Below are positions 50,427-57,629 of a DNA stretch of 64,000 nucleotides, piece by piece. The notes under the pieces are model-generated. The model made no database searches. It worked only from the letters and a program-made list of their open reading frames with translations, and was not told the DNA's origin. This DNA is from JAGTVG01 sp965365275. Its GTDB lineage: Bacteria; Bacteroidota; Bacteroidia; Cytophagales; Cyclobacteriaceae. Position numbers and translations under genes: made by a program. The first letter of the stretch is position 1, and each line of letters opens with the position of its first letter. The stretch covers positions 15,746 through 79,745 of the forward strand of contig CBDUBA010000008.1 of NCBI GenBank assembly GCA_965365275.1. The letters are read 5' to 3'.

Positions 50427-51305
50427 ATGAAATGTATGCATCGACGTGAATTTATCAAATCTTCGCTTCTGGCTGGTGGTGTTGCCGCCATGAATCCATT
50501 TCCACATGAGATTTACGCATCTGAAAAAAAGAAGAATGCGAATGATATTATTAAACTGGGAGATACCGGGATTGAAGTTTCCAGGCTTGCCATGGGAACC
50601 GGTACGCACGGAGTAAACAGGGCATCAAATCAAACCAGGAAACTTGGTGTCAAAGGTTTGGGAGAGTTACTACATTCAGCATACGATCAGGGGATATTCT
50701 TCTGGGATTCGGCTGACCAATATGGGACACACCCTCACCTGAAGGAAGCCTTGAAATATGTGCCAAGGGAAAAGGTGGTGATTCTGACGAAAACTCATGC
50801 AACTACGGAAGAGGAAATGAAGGCTGACCTGGACAGATTCAGACAGGAAATAGGAACTGATTATCTTGATATCGTTTTACTGCATTTCATGACAAAAGAT
50901 AATTGGCCTGAATTGAAAACAGGCGCTATGAATATCCTTTCTCAGGCAAGGGAAGATGGAATAGTAAGGGCACATGGAGTATCCTGCCATACCCTTGGGG
51001 CACTTAAGGCCGCCGCCGCAACGGATTGGGTACAGGTGGACCTGGCCAGGATCAATCCTTATGGTTCCAGAATGGACGCAGAAGTACCCGTGGTAGTTGA
51101 TGTTTTGAAAGACATGAAGAAGAAAGGCAAAAGCATTATTGGAATGAAATTATTTGGTGCCGGCGAATTAACTGATAAACTTGATGAGTGTTTGCAATAT
51201 ACATTAGGTCAGGATTTTGTGGATTGTTTCACAATAGGACAGGAAGACAGAGGCCAGATGGAGGACCTGTTAACTAGAATTCCGGCTGCAAGTACCAGAG
51301 GATAG
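50427..51305 (+). CDS. Tat-exported aldo/keto reductase
   Basis: A 292-residue NAD(P)H-dependent oxidoreductase. The leader MHRREFIKSSLLAGGVAAMN is twin-arginine. The AKR barrel starts IKLGDTGIEVSRLAMGTG and shows the catalytic tetrad: Asp and Tyr in FWDSADQYGTHPH, Lys in VILTKTHA, and His in IVLLHFMTKDNWPE. The frame opens at a GTG (50421), but ATG codons at 50427 and 50436 give a normal Tat leader; I take 50427. It is followed by a strong terminator. Export through Tat fits a protein that needs a preloaded nicotinamide cofactor. The substrate is unknown, probably a carbonyl of a sugar. Confidence 0.88.
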   Translation: MKCMHRREFIKSSLLAGGVAAMNPFPHEIYASEKKKNANDIIKLGDTGIEVSRLAMGTGTHGVNRASNQTRKLGVKGLGELLHSAYDQGIFFWDSADQYGTHPHLKEALKYVPREKVVILTKTHATTEEEMKADLDRFRQEIGTDYLDIVLLHFMTKDNWPELKTGAMNILSQAREDGIVRAHGVSCHTLGALKAAAATDWVQVDLARINPYGSRMDAEVPVVVDVLKDMKKKGKSIIGMKLFGAGELTDKLDECLQYTLGQDFVDCFTIGQEDRGQMEDLLTRIPAASTRG

Positions 51306-51328
51306 AGAACATTATTTATAAATTACTT

Positions 51329-51356
51329 ATCCCGCTAATGCGGGATTTTTTTATTT
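51329..51356 (+). terminator. Rho-independent terminator after the aldo/keto reductase gene
   Basis: ATCCCGC (51329-51335), loop TAAT, GCGGGAT (51340-51346), then TTTTTTATTTTT. It cleanly separates the accessory cluster from the HD-domain gene. Confidence 0.88.
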
Positions 51357-51392
51357 TTAAGAGCCCGATGTGAATATCAAAGTATCGATCTA

Positions 51393-52052
51393 ATGAAAAA
51401 GAAAGAACTTCGGTCCAGGGCCGAAAAGTTTGCCAGGAACATGCTTAGAGATGCAGAGGGAGGACACGACTGGAACCATATTGAAAGGGTTTTGAAGAAT
51501 GCCAGGATAATCCTAAAGAAAGAAGATGGCAATAAACATATAGTTCTATTAGGAATATTACTACATGATATAGCTGATCCAAAATTTCAGGGAGGTGATG
51601 AAACCAAGGGGATAAAGATCGCCTCAGCTTTCCTGGAAGAAACAGGTGTGGATAAAGCTACAAAAAAGCAGGTTCTGGGAATAGTAAAAGGTATTTCCTT
51701 CAAAGGGGGACATAACGATATAAAAGATAAATCCAGGGAATTGCAGATTGCCCAGGATGCTGACAGGCTGGACGCCATTGGTGCTATCGGTATTGCAAGG
51801 GCATTTAATTATGGAGGATTCAGTGGCAGGAAGATCTATGATCCAAAACAGAAACCCCGTGAATATAAAAATGTTAAAGAATACCGGTCAAGTGATTCTT
51901 CCACCATAAACCATTTTTACGAAAAACTTCTTAAGTTAAAGGATGCCATGAATACCAAAACAGCCAGGAAAATGGCTAAGAAAAGGCATGATTTTATGAT
52001 TAAGTACCTTGAGGAATTCTATCAGGAGGTAAATGGAGAGCCCAACCCCTAA
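51393..52052 (+). CDS. HD-domain phosphohydrolase
   Basis: A 219-residue cytoplasmic metal-dependent phosphohydrolase. The HD ligands are in order: GHDWNHIERV (His), LLHDIADPKF (His-Asp) and IAQDADRLDAIGAIG (Asp). This H...HD...D arrangement with the DADRLDA motif fits the YedJ/YpgQ-type HD family, whose members hydrolyse nucleotides. The C-terminal part is helical and lysine-rich. The last 20 bases overlap the start of the next gene in another frame, suggesting coupled translation. Confidence 0.88.
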   Translation: MKKKELRSRAEKFARNMLRDAEGGHDWNHIERVLKNARIILKKEDGNKHIVLLGILLHDIADPKFQGGDETKGIKIASAFLEETGVDKATKKQVLGIVKGISFKGGHNDIKDKSRELQIAQDADRLDAIGAIGIARAFNYGGFSGRKIYDPKQKPREYKNVKEYRSSDSSTINHFYEKLLKLKDAMNTKTARKMAKKRHDFMIKYLEEFYQEVNGEPNP

Positions 52053-52617
52053 ACCCTTCCTGTTTAATTTCTGGAAGCATCATTTATTTTTTCTTCTGAA
52101 TGAGATCAAAACCGCTTCCTTGGAATTCGAGCATGATGATTTAAGATCCTCGATGAAGAAAATAGGAAATTCAACAACGGATCTATATACAGGAGACTTG
52201 AGCATCCCCGAGATCTCTGAATTCTGCAAATCCAAACTTATAGAAGATTCCCGGTTCGAAAAGGATACCTATATTAAGTGGATAAAACAGCATCCTGAAT
52301 ATTACAGGGAAATGATATTTCCTGACCAGTCTGTATGGATTTTGAAAATCGGTGTTGAAGAAGAACGTCATATTCATATTCACCCAGGCAGGAATGTACT
52401 TCATACTGTCCGTGTAAAGGCAAATATTTTAAAAACAGCATATCTGGCTAATTTATTTGCATACAAATATCAGAAATCCCCAATGGATATCGATTTGATA
52501 AATTTGTTGCGTAATGATATTCTTGATCTTTCACCTATTAAATTTGTTACTATGAACCATGATTTGGGCAAAATAATTTATTTATTTGGTAAAAATCTGG
52601 GCATCTTTAATAAATAA
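52033..52617 (+). CDS. Conserved-looking hypothetical protein with HIHIHPGR motif
   Basis: A 194-residue protein that I cannot assign to a named family. There is no signal peptide or membrane segment. The central part has SVWILKIGVEEERHIHIHPG, containing the histidine cluster H113-I-H-I-H-P-G-R120, followed by NVLHTVRVKANILKTAYLA. I have the impression that this HIHIHPGR...HTVRVKANxLKTA block occurs in other Bacteroidota hypothetical proteins, which would make it a real uncharacterised family, but I cannot search here. The histidines could bind a metal or a phosphate. It overlaps the HD gene by 20 bases and is followed 17 bases later by a small membrane protein gene. Confidence 0.75.
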   Translation: MESPTPKPFLFNFWKHHLFFLLNEIKTASLEFEHDDLRSSMKKIGNSTTDLYTGDLSIPEISEFCKSKLIEDSRFEKDTYIKWIKQHPEYYREMIFPDQSVWILKIGVEEERHIHIHPGRNVLHTVRVKANILKTAYLANLFAYKYQKSPMDIDLINLLRNDILDLSPIKFVTMNHDLGKIIYLFGKNLGIFNK

Positions 52618-52634
52618 AAATAATAGCCTTGCCG

Positions 52635-52862
52635 ATGAATTTTGATCTGAAACGTATCGTCCTGAAAGAACTAGGCTTTCTTCTGATCTCTGCATTACTC
52701 GTGGCATTATTTTATTTTCTGGCCGGTACTTTTCTGAAGATATGGATAGAAGAGTACAGCACATTGCTTTATATGACGGTGATATTCTATTTTATCATTG
52801 GATTTTACCGCTGGCTTAATGCCTTGGCCAGGAAGTATCAAAGAAAGGACGAAGACCAGTAA
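52635..52862 (+). CDS. Small two-helix membrane protein
   Basis: A 75-residue protein beginning MNFDLKRIVLKELGFLLISA with two membrane helices (about 12-34 and 42-60) and a charged C-terminus (ARKYQRKDEDQ). I do not recognise a family. The frame extends two codons upstream to a TTG, but the ATG at 52635 is a natural start. Its position just after the 194-residue gene suggests the same transcript. Confidence 0.65.
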   Translation: MNFDLKRIVLKELGFLLISALLVALFYFLAGTFLKIWIEEYSTLLYMTVIFYFIIGFYRWLNALARKYQRKDEDQ

Positions 52863-52972
52863 AATGAGTTTTTCTGTTAAAAAAAGTTAATAAATCACAT
52901 CTTATGGTGATCGGGAGTAAATATGTATAATAAAATATCGATTTTTACCTTTCAATTACACGGTGTTAGGAA

Positions 52973-53001
52973 AAAACTGGATATGTTTAAATTCCAGTTT
53001 T
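52973..53001 (+). terminator. Hairpin between the small membrane protein gene and the DUF2723 gene
   Basis: AAAACTGGA (52973-52981) and TCCAGTTTT (52993-53001) form a perfect 9-base stem with an 11-base loop. The 3' arm supplies the T-run. It likely ends the upstream transcript. Confidence 0.5.
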
Positions 53002-53051
53002 CCTTCTAATGGTATTATTTGCTAACTTCGCCGTCAATAATTCTTTTAAAC

Positions 53052-56012
53052 ATGAATAAATTTCAAAAATATAATAATATAACAGGATGGGCAGTCTTTG
53101 TCATTGCGACAATTGTATACTGGCTCACCGTTGAACCAACTGCCAGTTATTGGGATTGCGGGGAGTTTATTTCAGTATCCTATAAATTAGAAGTTCCACA
53201 TCCTCCGGGAGCACCATTCTTTCTGTTAATTGGCCGTCTTTTCTCATTTTTGGCTATGGGTGACGTCCTTAAGGTAGCTTACTGGATCAATATTGTAAGC
53301 GTACTTAGCAGCAGCTTTACCATTTTATTTTTATTCTGGACAATTACCCTGTTTGGCAGGAAATTAATAAAAATTGAAAACAATATCCTCTCTGATGCCC
53401 AGACTTATTTATTGATTGGTTCCGGGATTGTAGGGGCTTTAGCTTATACTTTCTCAGATTCTTTCTGGTTCTCCGCTGTAGAGGCAGAAGTATACGCCAT
53501 GTCATCTTTTTTTACTGCCTTTGTTGTATGGGCTATTCTAAAATGGGAACATATAGAGGATCAAAGCGAAGCAAATCGCTGGTTAATTCTCATCTTTTAT
53601 ATGATGGGGTTATCCATCGGTGTTCACCTACTGAACCTGGTCACCCTGCCTGCCCTGGGATTAATATTTTATTTTAAAAAGTATAAACCAACCACAAAAG
53701 GTGTTGTTTATACCCTGATCATCAGCTTTTCCCTGATTGTTCTGATAAACAATTTTATCATTCCAGGTTTACCCGGAATAGCAGGATCTTTTGAGATCTT
53801 CTTTGTTAATAGTATAGGATTACCCTTCAAGTCCGGCATCATAATTTTCTTGTTATTGTTCACCGGATCAATTGCATATGGTATTTATTATTCACAACAG
53901 AAAAATAAAGAATTGCTCAACATGGCCATGTTGGCCTTATCATTTATCCTTATCGGCTATTCTTCATATGCCCTGGTGCTTATCCGTTCCAATTACAATC
54001 CCCCGATCGATGAGAATAACCCAGAGAATATAATCAGCTTCGTATCTTATCTGAAAAGGGAACAATATGGTTCAAGACCCTTGTTATACGGCCAGTATTT
54101 TGATGCAGAAGTGGTTGATCAGAAAACAGGAGCTCCCGTTTACATGCAAGGCGAGGAAAAATATGAGATCAAAGAGCGTAAACTGGAATATGTATATGAT
54201 CAGCGGAGGATGACCATATTGCCCCGGGCTTATAGTAATTCCGAAAATCACGTTGCCCAGTATCGAAAATGGATGAACCTGAAGAATAATGAAATCCCGG
54301 GATTCGGGGATAACCTGATGTTCATGTTCCGGTATCAGATCGGATACATGTATATGCGCTATTTTATGTGGAATTTTGCAGGCAGGGAAAGTGATATTCA
54401 GGGAGCTACCTGGCTCACTCCACTCGATAGTTTCAAGCCGGTACCTGAGGATATTGCTGAAAACAGGGGAAGGAATAACTATTTCATGCTACCTCTTATT
54501 TTTGGACTGATAGGCATGTTCTTCAACTACAAGAGAAGTCAGCGGATCTTCGGGGTAATTACCATGTTGTTTATTCTTACGGGGGTTGCCCTGGTGGTTT
54601 ATCTTAACTCCCCTCCCGTTGAACCCCGGGAAAGAGATTATATTTATGCTGGTTCATATTATGCCTTTGCCATATGGATAGGTCTTGGTGTACTTGCCAT
54701 TGGTCAGTTCCTGGTCGCTTACCTTAAAAATGCTAAAATTGCAGCATGGGTGGCCACCGCCCTGGGATTAATGGTACCCGTAATTATGGCTGTCGAAAAC
54801 TGGGATGATCATGACCGGTCTGACAGATATTTTTCTGTAGATTCAGCTAAGAACTTTCTGGCCTCCTGTGCACCGAATGCAATACTTTTCACTGGTGGCG
54901 ATAATGATACCTTTCCTTTGTGGTACGCCCAGGAAGTCGAAGGTTTCAGAACAGATATGCGTGTGATCGTGCTCAGCTATTTCAATACCGACTGGTATAT
55001 TGATCAGATGACACGTAAAGCCTATGAATCTGAACCAGCTCCTTTCTCTCTTGACAAAAATCTGTACCGACAGGGTGGTCCCAATGACTATCTTCCTTAT
55101 ATAGAAAATCCAAACATAAAAGGCAACGCTATAAGTCTTGAGGCTTATATGAACCTGGTAAAACAAGATCACCAGGCGATTAAAGTACCAACACTTTTGG
55201 GAAGTTACAATTCTATTCCTGCGAAAGCGCTATATCTGAATATCGACACGGCCTATGTAAAATCACTTGGCATTGTGCCGAAGGAAATGGAGCACTTGAT
55301 CCCTGAACAGATGGTATTCCGGCTCAAAGGGAGTGGTCTGGAGAAAAATACATTTATGATACTGGATATGATCTTAACCGGTAACTGGACAAGACCTATT
55401 TATTTCAATAATACCTCATTGCAAAATGCCGGTATAGATTTCCGCAGGTACGTTGTACAGGAGGGTAATACATATCGTTTACTGCCTATTGACCGGGGTA
55501 ATCTACAGGATGATCTGGTGGATACAGAAACCATGTACGCTAATATGATGAATAAATTTTCCTTCAGGGAACTGGACAATCCTGAGGTATATTATTCAGA
55601 GGACTATCGAAATTTCGTTCTTAACCATAGGTCCAGCTTTAATACACTTGCCGAGGCTTTAATTGCTAAGAATGATACAGAAAAGGCCCGTGAAGTATTG
55701 AACAGATCTCTTGAAGTAATGCCAAACAAATCGCTCAGGTACGATTATTCTAATGTCCAGACTGCCTCTTTATTATTCCAGTTGGGTGAAAACGAGAAGG
55801 CTGTAGATATTGCGGAAAAATTAGGAAATAGTTCAATCGGGTATCTTGAATATTATGTAAATATGGATAGCTCCCCCGCTAATGAGGTGCAAAAACATAT
55901 GACCATATTAAGCCTTTTGTCGCGAATGCTGAAACAGCATGGGCAGGATGAGCTGGCAACAGAGATAGAGACTTCGTTCCTGGATTATTACGGGATCTTT
56001 AATGCACAGTAA
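53052..56012 (+). CDS. DUF2723 multi-pass membrane protein, glycosyltransferase-like, with C-terminal TPR-like region
   Basis: A 986-residue inner-membrane protein. The N-terminal block YWLTVEPTASYWDCGEFISV and LEVPHPPGAPFFLLIGR is the DUF2723 signature; the acidic residues after the first helix and the GT-C-like helix pattern resemble protein O-mannosyltransferases. About 10-12 membrane helices lie within residues 10-600. A large soluble region follows (NAILFTGGDNDTFPLWYAQE, about 610-960) and ends in TPR-like helices (LAEALIAKNDTEKAREVLNR). A TTG at 53019 extends the frame by 11 codons, but ATG 53052 places the first helix normally. A TAACTTCG sequence at 53023-53030 may be its -7 box. Protein glycosylation is an inference. 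Confidence 0.88.
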   Translation: MNKFQKYNNITGWAVFVIATIVYWLTVEPTASYWDCGEFISVSYKLEVPHPPGAPFFLLIGRLFSFLAMGDVLKVAYWINIVSVLSSSFTILFLFWTITLFGRKLIKIENNILSDAQTYLLIGSGIVGALAYTFSDSFWFSAVEAEVYAMSSFFTAFVVWAILKWEHIEDQSEANRWLILIFYMMGLSIGVHLLNLVTLPALGLIFYFKKYKPTTKGVVYTLIISFSLIVLINNFIIPGLPGIAGSFEIFFVNSIGLPFKSGIIIFLLLFTGSIAYGIYYSQQKNKELLNMAMLALSFILIGYSSYALVLIRSNYNPPIDENNPENIISFVSYLKREQYGSRPLLYGQYFDAEVVDQKTGAPVYMQGEEKYEIKERKLEYVYDQRRMTILPRAYSNSENHVAQYRKWMNLKNNEIPGFGDNLMFMFRYQIGYMYMRYFMWNFAGRESDIQGATWLTPLDSFKPVPEDIAENRGRNNYFMLPLIFGLIGMFFNYKRSQRIFGVITMLFILTGVALVVYLNSPPVEPRERDYIYAGSYYAFAIWIGLGVLAIGQFLVAYLKNAKIAAWVATALGLMVPVIMAVENWDDHDRSDRYFSVDSAKNFLASCAPNAILFTGGDNDTFPLWYAQEVEGFRTDMRVIVLSYFNTDWYIDQMTRKAYESEPAPFSLDKNLYRQGGPNDYLPYIENPNIKGNAISLEAYMNLVKQDHQAIKVPTLLGSYNSIPAKALYLNIDTAYVKSLGIVPKEMEHLIPEQMVFRLKGSGLEKNTFMILDMILTGNWTRPIYFNNTSLQNAGIDFRRYVVQEGNTYRLLPIDRGNLQDDLVDTETMYANMMNKFSFRELDNPEVYYSEDYRNFVLNHRSSFNTLAEALIAKNDTEKAREVLNRSLEVMPNKSLRYDYSNVQTASLLFQLGENEKAVDIAEKLGNSSIGYLEYYVNMDSSPANEVQKHMTILSLLSRMLKQHGQDELATEIETSFLDYYGIFNAQ

Positions 56013-56023
56013 AAAGATCATTT

Positions 56024-56647
56024 TTAAAAGATTTTATAATTCAGGATCTGGTCAAAAAAACTGACAATTACTCCAGGTTCTATGGCTATACTGAAAACAA
56101 TCCCGAACACCGCCCCATAAAAATGGGCGTCATGGTTGATGTTATCAGACATCTTTCTGCCCTGATAATAGGAATAAATAAGGAAAAGAATTCCGAAAAT
56201 AAAACCGGGGATACATAGTAAAGGAAGAAATATACAGACCTTGGCTGTTGGATTAAATAATATGCTGGCAAACAGGACAGCGCTTACAGCTCCTGAAGCC
56301 CCCAGGCTGTTATAATTCGGATTATCCTTATATTTAATGAGACTTGGTATATCGGCTACCAGCATTCCCAGGAAGTATAATAGCAAAAAATAAAAAATAC
56401 CAGACGCTCCGTAATAATATCTGAAAATCTGTTCAATTACATCGCCAAAGAAATACAGGGTGATCATGTTAAACAACAGATGAACATATCCACTATGAAT
56501 AAATCCTGAAGTAATTAATCTGAAATACTGCTGTTTGTGAATTACCGCATATGGATTCATCATCCATTTATTATATTTATCAGGGTTTTTCCAGGCGTAA
56601 AGGCTTGCTATTACTGATACAGCAATTAAAACTATGCTTATGCTCAT
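56024..56647 (-). CDS. Rhomboid-family intramembrane serine protease
   Basis: A 207-residue six-helix membrane protein. The catalytic dyad is visible: Ser118 in LGASGAVSAV and His175 in DAHFYGAVFG. The HSGYVHLLFNMITLYFFG stretch (51-68) is the conserved HxxxN helix region of rhomboids. It cuts transmembrane substrates inside the lipid bilayer; the target is unknown. It starts 4 bases after the polyprenyl synthase stop and is the last gene of the minus-strand operon, ending 11 bases from the convergent DUF2723 gene. Confidence 0.93.
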   Translation of the reverse strand: MSISIVLIAVSVIASLYAWKNPDKYNKWMMNPYAVIHKQQYFRLITSGFIHSGYVHLLFNMITLYFFGDVIEQIFRYYYGASGIFYFLLLYFLGMLVADIPSLIKYKDNPNYNSLGASGAVSAVLFASILFNPTAKVCIFLPLLCIPGFIFGILFLIYSYYQGRKMSDNINHDAHFYGAVFGIVFSIAIEPGVIVSFFDQILNYKIF

Positions 56648-56651
56648 TTAT

Positions 56652-57629
56652 CTATTTTTCTCTGTTCATCAGAAACGAACTTATTGATAAAAGGTCTTTC
56701 CTTCTTTCTTTTTCTATATCTATTTTATTAAACGATTCCAGCCCTAAATTAAAATAGTAGTTGATCTGTTTTTTAGTTAACTGCTCAATATTCAGATCAT
56801 TATAAATAGAAGTGACTTTATTAACTTTCTCAACCGGATCAAAATCCTTTATTGAGATCCATCGCTCCAATTCCTTTTTTTCTTCTCCATGTGCCAACTC
56901 CAGGGCTTTTATGAGTAAAAATGTTTTTTTGTTGGCGATGATATCCCCACCAACCTGCTTGCCAAAAACTTCTTTGTCGGCATATACATCCAGAAGGTCG
57001 TCCATAAGCTGAAATCCAATCCCCATGTTTATACCGAACTGTTTTAAGTTGGCCTGATCTTCCTTATTTGCCCCGCCAATCAATCCCCCTTGTTCAAGGC
57101 TGTATCCCAGGAGAACGGCCGTCTTCAGCTTGATCATTTCAAGGTATTCATCAACAGCTACATTATCGGAGCTCTCAAAATCCATATCCATTTGCTGTCC
57201 TTCACAGACCGCGGCGGCACAATTGTTGAATTTAGAGATAACCTCTTTTACTATCGCCTCGTCCACCTCTAATAAAAGATCATAAACCCTGACCAGCATC
57301 ACATCTCCGGATAAAATAGCGATGTTCTCATTCCACTTTTTATGGACTGTAGGCATATTCCGGCGAATAGGCGCCTTGTCCATGATATCATCATGCATCA
57401 GGGTGAAATTATGAAAAACCTCCACAGCTAATGATGGCTTTAATATTTTATCATACCCGTTTTGATATAACTGATAGGCAAGAATTGATAAAAGAGGCCT
57501 GATCCGCTTGCCTCCAAGGCCAAGAATATAATATATCGGATCATAAAGATTAGGCAAATCCTTTCCTAAATCTAGATTTCCAACGGCCTTATCGATGATG
57601 GCTATTAATTCTTTAAGTTTTTTATCCAT
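56652..57629 (-). CDS. Polyprenyl diphosphate synthase
   Basis: A 325-residue trans-prenyltransferase that condenses isopentenyl diphosphate with allylic diphosphates. The first Asp-rich motif is D80-D-I-M-D84 in LMHDDIMDKAPIRR, and the second is FQLMDDLLDVYAD. GGKRIRPLLS and NKKTFLLIKAL are family signatures. Bulky residues before the first motif (FHNFTLMH) may limit chain length, but I cannot decide between geranylgeranyl, solanesyl or longer products; a menaquinone side-chain role is plausible. The start overlaps rnr by 8 bases. Confidence 0.92.
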   Translation of the reverse strand: MDKKLKELIAIIDKAVGNLDLGKDLPNLYDPIYYILGLGGKRIRPLLSILAYQLYQNGYDKILKPSLAVEVFHNFTLMHDDIMDKAPIRRNMPTVHKKWNENIAILSGDVMLVRVYDLLLEVDEAIVKEVISKFNNCAAAVCEGQQMDMDFESSDNVAVDEYLEMIKLKTAVLLGYSLEQGGLIGGANKEDQANLKQFGINMGIGFQLMDDLLDVYADKEVFGKQVGGDIIANKKTFLLIKALELAHGEEKKELERWISIKDFDPVEKVNKVTSIYNDLNIEQLTKKQINYYFNLGLESFNKIDIEKERRKDLLSISSFLMNREK

